Positions 27,310 through 35,418 of a DNA stretch of 64,000 nt are shown here, in pieces. Below the pieces are notes generated by a model. It saw only the letters and a program-made list of their open reading frames with translations. It made no database searches and was not told the origin of the DNA. The first letter of the stretch is position 1. Each line of letters opens with the position of its first letter. The DNA is from Acholeplasmatales bacterium (GTDB lineage: Bacteria; Bacillota_I; Bacilli_A; Acholeplasmatales; Anaeroplasmataceae): the NCBI GenBank assembly GCA_017542485.1, contig JAFXXC010000033.1:1-64000 (forward strand), read 5' to 3'. The translations under genes were made by a program, and so were the position numbers.

Positions 27310-28323
27310 TTATTGGTTTAAATCCTTAACAGTTTGACCAATTTGTAATCCACCCTTTACTGATACTCTTTCAGCAATTGCTGTTTTAGGGTGTTCGATT
27401 AAATCTACCAACATTCTAGTAGCCTGAATTCCAATTTCGATTGAATTTTGTACATAAGTAGTAATAACTGGTCTTATTAATCTTGATAATTTAATACCAT
27501 CGTATCCTACAATACTTATATCATCAGGTATTTTTAATCCTTGTTTTTCAATTTCTGTAACGCCACCTAGTAATGAATAGTCATCTGGATACATTATTAC
27601 AGTTGGTCTTTCTCGAAGTGATAATAATTCTCTTGTTGCAACACCACTTACTTGAGGAAGGTGATACCTTCCTTTTTTCATAAAATCATCACTTACTTCT
27701 ATACCATGTTCAGCACATGCTCTATAGAAGCTAGTAATTCTCTTTTGAGTAACTGATGTATCATCACCTGAAATAAATGCAATTTTTCTATGTCCCATTT
27801 TAACTAAATAGTCAACAATATCTCTAACACCTTGAATATTATCAGATATTACTGATGATCTATCATTAAAAACATAATCTATTGTAACTGTAGGAATTTC
27901 ACTTTCAACTAACTTAATAACCTCAGGATCCTTAAAATCAACAGAGGCAATAATTACACCATCAACATTACGATATTTAGCATGTTCATAAAATGTTAAT
28001 TGATTCATACCAAAATGGTGAGATATGAAAGTAATATCATATCCTAGCTTTTCACTTTCATCCTTAATAGAGTTAAGCATTGATGCAAAATATTCATGCT
28101 CTAATCCAGAACTTGTTTCGTCAACAAATAAAACTCCGATATTATAACTTCTATTAGTTTTTAAAAGTCTTGCAGAAGCGTTTGGCACATATCCCATCTC
28201 TTTTGCAACATTTCTTATATATTCTGCTGTCTTTGGATTTAAATCTGATTTACCATGAAGTGCCTTACTTACTGAAGCTATAGATAAACCGCACTTATCT
28301 GCAATATCTTTTATTTTTACCAT
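27310..28323 (-). CDS. LacI-family transcriptional regulator of the cellodextrin locus
   Basis: A 337-residue repressor. The N-terminal headpiece IKDIADKCGLSIASVSKALH and the hinge helix VPNASARLLKTNRSYNIGVL are canonical, and the rest is a periplasmic-binding-protein-like sugar sensor (VDGVIIASVDF, GHRKIAFISGD, SIVGYDGIKLSRLIRPVITT). It is divergent from the GH94 gene and precedes GH1. Operator-like sites lie in its own leader (28344), upstream of GH94 (28493) and at the transporter promoter (25793-25844), which suggests it controls all of these and itself. The inducer is probably a beta-glucoside. Confidence 0.93.
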   Translation of the reverse strand: MVKIKDIADKCGLSIASVSKALHGKSDLNPKTAEYIRNVAKEMGYVPNASARLLKTNRSYNIGVLFVDETSSGLEHEYFASMLNSIKDESEKLGYDITFISHHFGMNQLTFYEHAKYRNVDGVIIASVDFKDPEVIKLVESEIPTVTIDYVFNDRSSVISDNIQGVRDIVDYLVKMGHRKIAFISGDDTSVTQKRITSFYRACAEHGIEVSDDFMKKGRYHLPQVSGVATRELLSLRERPTVIMYPDDYSLLGGVTEIEKQGLKIPDDISIVGYDGIKLSRLIRPVITTYVQNSIEIGIQATRMLVDLIEHPKTAIAERVSVKGGLQIGQTVKDLNQ

Positions 28324-28343
28324 AATATCACCTGGTCTTTCAT

Positions 28344-28403
28344 TCGTAAACGATTTAGTGAATAGATACTTTAATTATATGTTATTGATTCAAAAAATGT
28401 CAA
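28344..28403 (-). promoter_or_regulatory. lacI promoter with downstream operator
   Basis: On the minus strand a consensus TTGACA (28398-28403) and TATAAT (28374-28379) are 18 bp apart. TTCGTAAACGATTTAG at 28344-28359 lies in the transcribed leader and fits autoregulation. Confidence 0.7.
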
Positions 28404-28450
28404 TAACTTTAAGGTATTTAAAAATTTTTCACAAAAAAATAAAAATAATA

Positions 28451-28507
28451 TTGATTTTCAAAAAAATCCTTTATATAATAAATTGAAGAGTTACTTAAAC
28501 GTTTTCG
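28451..28507 (+). promoter_or_regulatory. GH94 promoter and operator
   Basis: TTGATT (28451-28456) and TATAAT (28474-28479) are 17 bp apart. ACTTAAACGTTTTCG (28493-28507) follows the start of transcription, the same motif as at 25815. Confidence 0.7.
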
Positions 28508-28540
28508 TTGATAAATTATGGATATTGAAGGGAAGTAAAT

Positions 28541-30964
28541 ATGAAATTTGGACATTTTGATGACAAAGAATACGAATATGTAATTACAAATTACAACACT
28601 CCTCTTCCATGGATCAACTACTTTGGACAGGATGGCTTCTTTAGCCTTATGAGTAACACATGCGGCGGTTATATGTTCTATAAAGATGCTAAGCTTAGAC
28701 GTATAACTAGATTTAGATATAATAACGTTCCAAGAGACTATGGTGGACGCTACTATTATATCAATGACAATGGTGTTATTTGGAACCCAGGATTCCTTCC
28801 TATGAAAACAAAACTTGATAGCTATAAATGTAGACATGGACTTGGATATAGCGTATTTGAGAGTGAAAAAAATGATTTGAAGTGTGAATTATTATGTTTC
28901 GTTCCTTTAAAGGATTTATGTGAAATAAATCAATTGACACTTACAAATAACAGTAATAAAACAAAAAATATTACACTTCATGGTGTAATTGAATGGTGTT
29001 TATGGAATGCCGTAGATGATCAAACTAATTTCCAAAGAAATTGGAATATTGGTGAGGTTGAAATTGATGATAAAACTATTTATCACAAAACAGAATATAG
29101 AGAAAGACGTAATCATTATTCTTTCTATCACACTAATATAGCTCATGATGGATATGATTCTGATTTAGATACATTTATTGGATTATATAATTCATGGTGT
29201 GATCCTTCTGCTGTTTTAAATAAAACATCATATAATACTAAAGCTTCAGGTTGGTCACCTATTGCTTCACATATGTTTAATCTAGAAATTAAACCAGGTG
29301 AATCAAAGACTATTATTTTCCAAACAGGATATATTGAAAATCCTGAAGATGAAAAATTTGAAAAACTTCATGTAATTAATAAGACTAGAGCTTACGAATT
29401 ACAGAAAAAATATGAAACTAAAGAACAAGTATTAAAAGCATTTAAAGAATTAAAAGATAAATGGGTAACATTACTTTCTACATTACATGTTGAATCTGAT
29501 AATGATAAATTTGACCGTATGGTTAATATTTGGAATCAATATCAATGTATGGTTACATTCAATATGTCTAGATCTGCTTCATATTATGAAAGTGGTACAG
29601 GACGTGGAATGGGCTTTAGAGATAGTTGCCAAGATTTATTAGGATTCTTACATTTAATACCTGAAAAATCTAGAGAGCGTATTAAGGATATTGCCTCAAT
29701 TCAATTTGAGGATGGTTCTACTTACCATCAATATCAACCACTTACAAAACGTGGTAATGCAGATATCGGTGGTGGATTTAATGATGACCCATTATGGTTA
29801 ATCGCCGCAGTAAGTCAATATATAAAAGAAACTGGCGATTATACAATCCTTAATGACCCAACTCCATTTAATAATAAAGAGGGTTCTGAAAAGCCATTAA
29901 TTGACCACTTAAGAGCTTCTCTTAATTATATAATCACCCACAAGGGTCCACATGGACTCCCATTAATTGGTAGAGCTGACTGGAATGATTGTCTAAATCT
30001 TAACTGCTTCTCAAAAACGCCAGGTGAATCATTCCAGACTGCTTCTAACTTCGAATCAGGTAAAGCTGAAAGTGTATTTATTGCAGGTATGTTTGTTCTA
30101 TACGGAAAAGAGTTTTCTACCATCCTTAAGAATATTGGCTTAGATGAAGAATCAGCCAATATTCTTAAAGAAGTTAAGAGTGTTGAAGACGCAACAATCA
30201 AATATGGTTGGGATGGAGAATGGTTCGTTAGAGCATATGATGCATTTGAACATAAAGTTGGTAGTCATGAATGTGAGGATGGTCAAATTTTCGTTGAACC
30301 ACAAGGCTTCTGTACAATGGCAAAAATTGGAGAGAGTTTAGGATACGGAAAGAAAGCCTTAGATTCAGTCGAAAAATTATTAACAAATGACTATGGTGTA
30401 GAAATTCTACATCCTTGCTACAAAGAATATCACATTGAGCTTGGTGAAGTATCATCATACCCAATGGGATATAAAGAAAATGGTTCTGTATTCTGCCATA
30501 ATAATCCATGGATTGTTATCGCAAATACAGTAATTGGTAATAACGAAAGAGCATTTGACGTTTATAAACGTAATTGTCCTGCATACTTAGAGGAGGTTTC
30601 AGAAATACATAAGACTGAACCATTCGTATATTCTCAAACTATTGCAGGTAGAGATGCTCAAAATTATGGAGAAGCTAAAAACAGCTGGTTAACTGGTACT
30701 GCTTCTTGGACAATGTACGCAGCTAGCCAAGCAATTTTAGGTATTAAACCAGATTACGATGGTTTAATGATTGATCCACATCTACCAAAAGAAATTAAGC
30801 ACGCTAAAGTGACAAGAATCTTTAGAGGTGTTACATACAATATTACAATTAATAATAATTCAACAGGTAAATATCAAATGACTGTTGAAGGTAAAAATGT
30901 TGATGGAAAGGTTATACCTTTCAATAAAAAAGATGGTACCGTACAGGTTATTGTTTCATTATAA
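28541..30964 (+). CDS. GH94 cellobiose phosphorylase
   Basis: An 807-residue phosphorylase, the usual length for cellobiose phosphorylase. It splits cellobiose with phosphate to glucose 1-phosphate and glucose in the cytoplasm. The N terminus MKFGHFDDKEYEYVITNYN and the block LPWINYFGQDGFFSLMSN are typical. Other motifs are GRGMGFRDSCQDLLGF, the general acid region GRADWNDCLNL (Asp about 483) and ESVFIAGMF. GAAGGGAAG precedes the ATG. It is transcribed against the direction of replication and divergently from lacI. Cellodextrin phosphorylase is an alternative, but those proteins are usually longer. Confidence 0.93.
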   Translation: MKFGHFDDKEYEYVITNYNTPLPWINYFGQDGFFSLMSNTCGGYMFYKDAKLRRITRFRYNNVPRDYGGRYYYINDNGVIWNPGFLPMKTKLDSYKCRHGLGYSVFESEKNDLKCELLCFVPLKDLCEINQLTLTNNSNKTKNITLHGVIEWCLWNAVDDQTNFQRNWNIGEVEIDDKTIYHKTEYRERRNHYSFYHTNIAHDGYDSDLDTFIGLYNSWCDPSAVLNKTSYNTKASGWSPIASHMFNLEIKPGESKTIIFQTGYIENPEDEKFEKLHVINKTRAYELQKKYETKEQVLKAFKELKDKWVTLLSTLHVESDNDKFDRMVNIWNQYQCMVTFNMSRSASYYESGTGRGMGFRDSCQDLLGFLHLIPEKSRERIKDIASIQFEDGSTYHQYQPLTKRGNADIGGGFNDDPLWLIAAVSQYIKETGDYTILNDPTPFNNKEGSEKPLIDHLRASLNYIITHKGPHGLPLIGRADWNDCLNLNCFSKTPGESFQTASNFESGKAESVFIAGMFVLYGKEFSTILKNIGLDEESANILKEVKSVEDATIKYGWDGEWFVRAYDAFEHKVGSHECEDGQIFVEPQGFCTMAKIGESLGYGKKALDSVEKLLTNDYGVEILHPCYKEYHIELGEVSSYPMGYKENGSVFCHNNPWIVIANTVIGNNERAFDVYKRNCPAYLEEVSEIHKTEPFVYSQTIAGRDAQNYGEAKNSWLTGTASWTMYAASQAILGIKPDYDGLMIDPHLPKEIKHAKVTRIFRGVTYNITINNNSTGKYQMTVEGKNVDGKVIPFNKKDGTVQVIVSL

Positions 30965-30982
30965 TTTTTTCTCTTTCTTAGG

Positions 30983-31010
30983 AATGGCACAGAATTAATC
31001 TGTGCCATTT
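30983..31010 (+). terminator. Terminator of the GH94 gene
   Basis: GGCACAGA and TCTGTGCC pair around ATTAA, followed by ATTTCTTATTCTTT. Confidence 0.85.
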
Positions 31011-31027
31011 CTTATTCTTTAAAAAAA

Positions 31028-31050
31028 TCAGTTGCCCTTTAGGCAACTGA
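31028..31050 (-). terminator. Terminator of the alarmone/partner-switching operon
   Basis: TCAGTTGCC and GGCAACTGA pair around a short loop, with ATTTTTTT following on the minus strand. It is directly after the phosphatase gene. Confidence 0.85.
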
Positions 31051-31058
31051 CTAAAATA

Positions 31059-32945
31059 TTATTTTTTAAATTTCTTTAATGTTAATACATTTTGATTATT
31101 TACATATTCATAATCTACTTCATCCATTATTTTCTTAACCATATAAATACCTAAACCACCAATTTCTCTTTCCTCACTTGAGGCAGTGATATTAGGATCT
31201 GCCTTTTCTAATGGATTAAATGGCTTTCCATTATCTTTAAATACAAATGTGACATAATCACCATGTCTTGATAAGGTAATTTCTACAGTACCTTTTTCTT
31301 TTTCTTTATCATATGCATAATTTGCAACATTAACAAATACTTCTTCTAATGCTGTATTTATCATAATAATATCTCTATTAGAGAATTCTAACAATCTTAA
31401 CAATTGAGATGAATACTCAAATAAATTATCTAATTCCTTAACGTCAGCTTCGAAAATTCTACTTTCAGTAATATTTATTTCATAATTAAAGCTATACATC
31501 AAAATAGTTATATCATCAAATTGTTCTGTATCAATAGAATGATTAGCTACGCTTTTTCTTAAATTTAATACAAAATCTCTTGGTGTTAAATCTTTATATT
31601 TATTAGAGAAATTTAATAATCTTTCTTCTCCATATAATTCATTATTTATATTGTGTGCTTCAGTTACACCATCTGTATATAATAATATCTTATCACCAAT
31701 TTTTAAATTAATTGTATTCTCAGTATAATTACATTCCTCAAAAGCACCTAAAACAACATTAGGCTTATCATTTAAATACTCTGCCTTACCATCCTTAACA
31801 ATTAATATTTTATTATGTCCAGCATTTGTATATTTTAATTCACCAGTATATAAATTCAAAATACCTAACCAGCATGTAACAAAAATATTTGCCTCATTAT
31901 TACTACATAAAGCTACATTACATCCCTTCATAATATGTGCTGTATCTCTTTTAAATGATAAAGTTAATGATTTAATTAAGGCTTCAGTTTTCATCATAAA
32001 TAACGCAGCTGGAATACCTTTACCACTAACATCACCAATAACTAATGCTAAATGTGATTCATCAATATAAAAATAATCATAAAAATCTCCACCGATTTCC
32101 TTTGCAGGAATCATTAAACCAAATATATTATCTTTATTTGCATCATTTAATGTTTTTGGTAATACACTTGTTTGTATTGACTTTGCAACATTAAGCTCAG
32201 ATTTCATCTTTTGCTTTTCTTTTACTCTTGATGATTCTTCTATTAATAATCTTAATGATCTTCTTGATATAGAAAAACAAACAAATGAAATAATAGTTAA
32301 TATAAACCATCTAGGAACATAATAATACAAAAATGCTTTTAAAAATCTATTATCTCCACTTTCCTTTAATTGATCTAACCAAGCTACTCTTTGTTGATAT
32401 GTTGCTTCATCAACTAATACTTCTACACCATTTACATTAATTGTATTAGCACCATTTAATAAATTAGAATCCCATTCACCTAACAACATACCCATAAATA
32501 TTGCAATAAACATTAATATTGTTGTTATTAAATAAGTGAAAAGCGATGCCTTAGGACTAAAATAATGATTAGCAAGTATTATACATGTTGCCCACATTAA
32601 TATTCCATGCTTTGGCAAAATTACATTTAATCCAAAGGTAACTAATATAAATTGTATTAACAAAAAATATTTAAATGCAGGTCGTTCGATTAGTTTAGTC
32701 TTTGTATAAATAATTGATGATAATAATATAACAAATAATATAGGAAAAAATATATTAACTAATCTTAAAGTACGATCTGGTACTTTAAATACACCTACAA
32801 TATATAAAATCCATACAATTATTATAATAAAAGAAGAAAATAAACATCCTTTAGCTAATCCCTTATTCGCATCTACTTCATTTTGCTTGTAGATTTTCAT
32901 ATTTAATTTTAATTGTTCATTTTTTAAATCTTCTACTATACCCAT
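31059..32945 (-). CDS. Membrane SpoIIE/RsbU-type phosphatase fused to RsbW-like kinase domain
   Basis: A protein of about 628 residues. Six or seven membrane segments (about 20-240) are followed by a PP2C/SpoIIE phosphatase domain with EIGGDFYDYF, IGDVSGKGIPAALFM, YTDGVTEA and QFDDITILMY, all metal-binding Asp present. The last 140 residues are a GHKL ATPase of the anti-sigma kinase type (N box NTALEEVFVNVANYAYD, G1 FKDNGKPFNP, G2 GGLGIYMVKKIMDEV). It could both phosphorylate and dephosphorylate a STAS protein such as the one encoded first in this operon. I use the ATG just after the upstream stop; two earlier ATGs at 32966 and 32957 are also possible. Confidence 0.88.
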   Translation of the reverse strand: MGIVEDLKNEQLKLNMKIYKQNEVDANKGLAKGCLFSSFIIIIVWILYIVGVFKVPDRTLRLVNIFFPILFVILLSSIIYTKTKLIERPAFKYFLLIQFILVTFGLNVILPKHGILMWATCIILANHYFSPKASLFTYLITTILMFIAIFMGMLLGEWDSNLLNGANTINVNGVEVLVDEATYQQRVAWLDQLKESGDNRFLKAFLYYYVPRWFILTIISFVCFSISRRSLRLLIEESSRVKEKQKMKSELNVAKSIQTSVLPKTLNDANKDNIFGLMIPAKEIGGDFYDYFYIDESHLALVIGDVSGKGIPAALFMMKTEALIKSLTLSFKRDTAHIMKGCNVALCSNNEANIFVTCWLGILNLYTGELKYTNAGHNKILIVKDGKAEYLNDKPNVVLGAFEECNYTENTINLKIGDKILLYTDGVTEAHNINNELYGEERLLNFSNKYKDLTPRDFVLNLRKSVANHSIDTEQFDDITILMYSFNYEINITESRIFEADVKELDNLFEYSSQLLRLLEFSNRDIIMINTALEEVFVNVANYAYDKEKEKGTVEITLSRHGDYVTFVFKDNGKPFNPLEKADPNITASSEEREIGGLGIYMVKKIMDEVDYEYVNNQNVLTLKKFKK

Positions 32946-32946
32946 A

Positions 32947-33522
32947 TTAAATACCATTAAAAACATCTTCTACTAAACTTTTAAATTCAATATAAGCATC
33001 TGTTTCCTCTAATCCTTCAAAACATTTTGTAAGCTCTGTATATCTCCATTTATGTAATTTTGGATCAGTTTCATGAAATCTTAACCAAAAACTATCACCA
33101 CATGTTTTAAAATCTGTTCTAATTGATCTCATATTAGATAACTTATCACCTAAAGCAACTATTTTACAATCCAAATTAGCATTCTTTAACCTATCAATAC
33201 CCATTTGTCTTGTTTCTACCCAATTCATCTTATCATAATTTGGAAAACTATTATTTGATTCAAATAAAACAATATCAGCTACTCTTTTACCAAATTCTTT
33301 TTTAATATCTTCATATGTTACATCAGTATCTTCAATTAAATCATGCATAGCTGCCGCAGCTAATAATTCATTATCGCTTGTTATGCTAGCAACAATACAC
33401 ATAGCCTCCATAGGATGAACTATATAAGGTATTTTTTTTAGTTTTCTTTCAGTATTTTTATGATGATTTACAGCAAATATTATGGCTCTATCAACAAAAT
33501 TAGTGTCAAAATACTCATTCAT
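32947..33522 (-). CDS. MESH1-like HD-domain alarmone hydrolase
   Basis: A 191-residue stand-alone HD hydrolase of the RelA/SpoT (ppGpp 3'-pyrophosphohydrolase) type. Metal and catalytic residues are present: His20-His21, PYIVHPMEA (His36), MHDLIEDT (His60-Asp61, Glu64-Asp65), and VALGDKLSNMRSI with the second Asp. It would remove pyrophosphate from (p)ppGpp or a related nucleotide. The start chosen is the ATG at 33520-33522, within the last codons of the synthetase gene, with GGAG nine bases upstream; a TTG at 33537 is the alternative. Direct coupling to the synthetase gene means the two are made together. Confidence 0.87.
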   Translation of the reverse strand: MNEYFDTNFVDRAIIFAVNHHKNTERKLKKIPYIVHPMEAMCIVASITSDNELLAAAAMHDLIEDTDVTYEDIKKEFGKRVADIVLFESNNSFPNYDKMNWVETRQMGIDRLKNANLDCKIVALGDKLSNMRSIRTDFKTCGDSFWLRFHETDPKLHKWRYTELTKCFEGLEETDAYIEFKSLVEDVFNGI

Positions 33523-34612
33523 CACTATCATCTCCAACCTTAATCAAACCCATACTTCTACCTATTTTAGTAAGTCTGGCTGCTGTTCTTTCATTAACTT
33601 TACGTTGACCATAAATAGTATCTAATAAAATCTTTACTACATTTTCACCCATATCTTTAGATAGTATATAAACTATACATAAAGCTAATGGTCCCGTAAC
33701 AGTAGTAATAATATCAATATCTTTTCCATCAAATTGTCTAATAGCAAATTCATATGCTAAATCAGAATATTCTCTAACAAAATCATCTAATTGCTTTAAT
33801 GTTTTAAATCCAAAAGACTTAAATACCATTAAGAAATTTGATAAAGAAGCTTCTTCAATTTCCATATTTCCAATAGTAGCTATACGTTTATTTAATTCAC
33901 CAAATCCTTCATTTTCAATATAAGCATTATATGAATCACCATTTAATTCAACATCCTCAAGCTTACCATTTCTGACAATTTGTCTTACTCTTCTTCTATA
34001 ATCTTCAATGCTATTTCTTAATTGACAGAAAGAATCATCTGCTATTTCTAATAATCCGGCTAATCTATTAAATGCTCTTAAATATTCTTTAGGTATTTCA
34101 ATATCGCTCTTATATCCTGTATCATGTTGAATAGATGCCCATGAATGTTGTAAAGTTGTTCTTAATTGAATTTCAAATTTTATTTTATTAATATTTTCAT
34201 CATTAGGATCATAATACATTTCCTTAGGTATTCTACAAATATAATGAAGTGATGAATATCCAAATTGATCAACATTATGCATTTTTCTCTTATCAATAGA
34301 ATTTTCCCAATCTATATCAAAACTTGATTCAACCTTAGCAGCGTATTTATCTACTTCATCCATATAGAATGTTACTACTCTAGCCCCAACAATATCCGTA
34401 ATATCAAAAATAGACTGATATTTATATCCCTTAAGCTCTAATTTTCCGGCTAATGATTTCTCAGTCTTTATTCTTGATTCAACACTATTTACAATAGTTC
34501 CAAAATATCTAACATATTGATGAAGTTCCTTCATTATAATGTCTTGCATCTTTGAAAATGTAGTTTGCATCTGACGATACTGTTCCATTATCATTTCACA
34601 ATGTAAATCCAT
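33515..34612 (-). CDS. RelA/SpoT-type alarmone synthetase, stand-alone
   Basis: A 365-residue protein with a RelA/SpoT nucleotidyltransferase domain at about 25-210 that would transfer pyrophosphate from ATP to GDP/GTP. Motifs: RIKTEKSLAGKLELKGY (basic ATP-binding), DITDIVGARVV (metal Asp), FGYSSLHYICR (Tyr that stacks on G), and EIQLRTTLQHSWASIQHD (catalytic Glu). There is no HD, TGS or ACT domain. The C-terminal 150 residues are helical and unlike the usual small synthetases RelP/RelQ. GGGAG precedes the ATG, 4 bp after the STAS gene. The paired hydrolase downstream recalls toxic small-alarmone-synthetase systems with a hydrolase antidote. Confidence 0.88.
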   Translation of the reverse strand: MDLHCEMIMEQYRQMQTTFSKMQDIIMKELHQYVRYFGTIVNSVESRIKTEKSLAGKLELKGYKYQSIFDITDIVGARVVTFYMDEVDKYAAKVESSFDIDWENSIDKRKMHNVDQFGYSSLHYICRIPKEMYYDPNDENINKIKFEIQLRTTLQHSWASIQHDTGYKSDIEIPKEYLRAFNRLAGLLEIADDSFCQLRNSIEDYRRRVRQIVRNGKLEDVELNGDSYNAYIENEGFGELNKRIATIGNMEIEEASLSNFLMVFKSFGFKTLKQLDDFVREYSDLAYEFAIRQFDGKDIDIITTVTGPLALCIVYILSKDMGENVVKILLDTIYGQRKVNERTAARLTKIGRSMGLIKVGDDSDE

Positions 34613-34616
34613 AATA

Positions 34617-34919
34617 TTACTCCCTAATATTTAAAAATGTAGAAAAACCGGTCATATCAAAAACTTCCATAACCTCATCCTTTGGACTTAAAACAAATAA
34701 TTTACCATTATTACTTGTCATTTGCTTATGGAACATTAATATAATTCTTAATCCTGCACTAGATATATAATCTAAATCTTTTAAATCCAAATTTAATTCC
34801 TTTACTCCATCAAGACTATTTTTAATAGAACCTTCAAGTTCAGGAGCTGTATTTGTATCTAATCTTCCAGCAACACGCACATATAACTTATTTTCAATTA
34901 ATTCTACATTAACATCCAT
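34617..34919 (-). CDS. STAS-domain anti-anti-sigma factor (RsbV/SpoIIAA-like)
   Basis: A 100-residue single STAS domain. RVAGRLDTNTAPELE and LDLKDLDYISSAGLRIILMF are the conserved parts; the Ser in DYISSAGLR is the residue phosphorylated by RsbW/SpoIIAB kinases. In partner switching the unphosphorylated form frees a sigma factor from its anti-sigma. No sigma factor or separate anti-sigma gene is in the window, so the final target is unknown. It is the first gene of the operon with the alarmone enzymes and the phosphatase/kinase fusion. Confidence 0.9.
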   Translation of the reverse strand: MDVNVELIENKLYVRVAGRLDTNTAPELEGSIKNSLDGVKELNLDLKDLDYISSAGLRIILMFHKQMTSNNGKLFVLSPKDEVMEVFDMTGFSTFLNIRE

Positions 34920-34931
34920 AATGTACCTCCT

Positions 34932-34953
34932 ACATTTTATTTAAAATAAAATG
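34932..34953. promoter_or_regulatory. AT palindrome in the leader of the STAS operon
   Basis: CATTTTATTT and AAATAAAATG are 10-bp arms around a single A, just upstream of the ribosome site AGGAGGTAC. It may be an operator or simply an AT-rich coincidence. Confidence 0.35.
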
Positions 34954-35009
34954 ATTAATTTAGTTAATTTTAGCATAAACATTATTTTTTTACAATAAAA
35001 CCAAAATAA

Positions 35010-35031
35010 AATGCTTGGTCTTCCAAGCATT
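35010..35031 (-). terminator. Terminator of the ArsR-type gene
   Basis: AATGCTTGG and CCAAGCATT pair around TCTT, followed by TTATTTTGG on the minus strand. Confidence 0.85.
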
Positions 35032-35038
35032 TCATTAA

Positions 35039-35344
35039 TTATTCAGTAACGTGATCAAAAGCTGTCTCAACTACAGTTTTAATATGATCATCAGCTAATG
35101 TATAATATACTTCTTTTCCTTCTTTTTTACTATTTATTAATCGTGCTTGTCTTAACAATGCCAACTGATGTGATACTGCAGATTTAGTCATATTAAGCTT
35201 TAATGCAATATCATTTACACACATTGTAGTATTATTATCAATTAATAATAATATTTTTAATCTAGTTGGATCACCTAATATTTTAAAGAATTCACACATA
35301 TCTTTTATTTCATTTTTATATTTTTCAAAATAATCGTCTTGCAC
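35039..35344 (-). CDS. ArsR/SmtB-family transcriptional repressor
   Basis: A 101-residue winged-helix regulator. LKILGDPTRLKILLLI-type helix (FFKILGDPTRLKILLLIDN), a CVNDIALKLNMTKSAVSHQL recognition helix and the wing KKEGKEVYYTL are typical. The protein has a Cys in MCVNDIA and one in DMCEFF, so metal or redox sensing is possible, but no complete CxC metal site is clear. I start it at the GTG at 35342-35344, 6 bases after GGAGGTG; a TTG further up lies in the operator. A perfect 20-bp inverted repeat covers the leader. No transporter gene is adjacent, so its target besides itself is unknown. Confidence 0.88.
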   Translation of the reverse strand: MQDDYFEKYKNEIKDMCEFFKILGDPTRLKILLLIDNNTTMCVNDIALKLNMTKSAVSHQLALLRQARLINSKKEGKEVYYTLADDHIKTVVETAFDHVTE

Positions 35345-35356
35345 AATTACACCTCC

Positions 35357-35376
35357 AGTTGAATTGTTATTCAACT
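35357..35376. promoter_or_regulatory. ArsR-type operator, perfect 8-4-8 inverted repeat
   Basis: AGTTGAAT-TGTT-ATTCAACT lies between the likely promoter and the ribosome site of the ArsR gene. TGAA/TTCA arms are characteristic of ArsR/SmtB operators, so autoregulation is likely. Confidence 0.75.
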
Positions 35377-35390
35377 AATATTTTATAATT

Positions 35391-35415
35391 AAAACCCTTA
35401 TAAATCAAGGGTTTT
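35391..35415 (-). terminator. Terminator of the two-component operon
   Basis: AAAACCCTT and AAGGGTTTT pair around a 7-base loop directly after the histidine kinase stop. Confidence 0.8.
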
Positions 35416-35418
35416 AGC

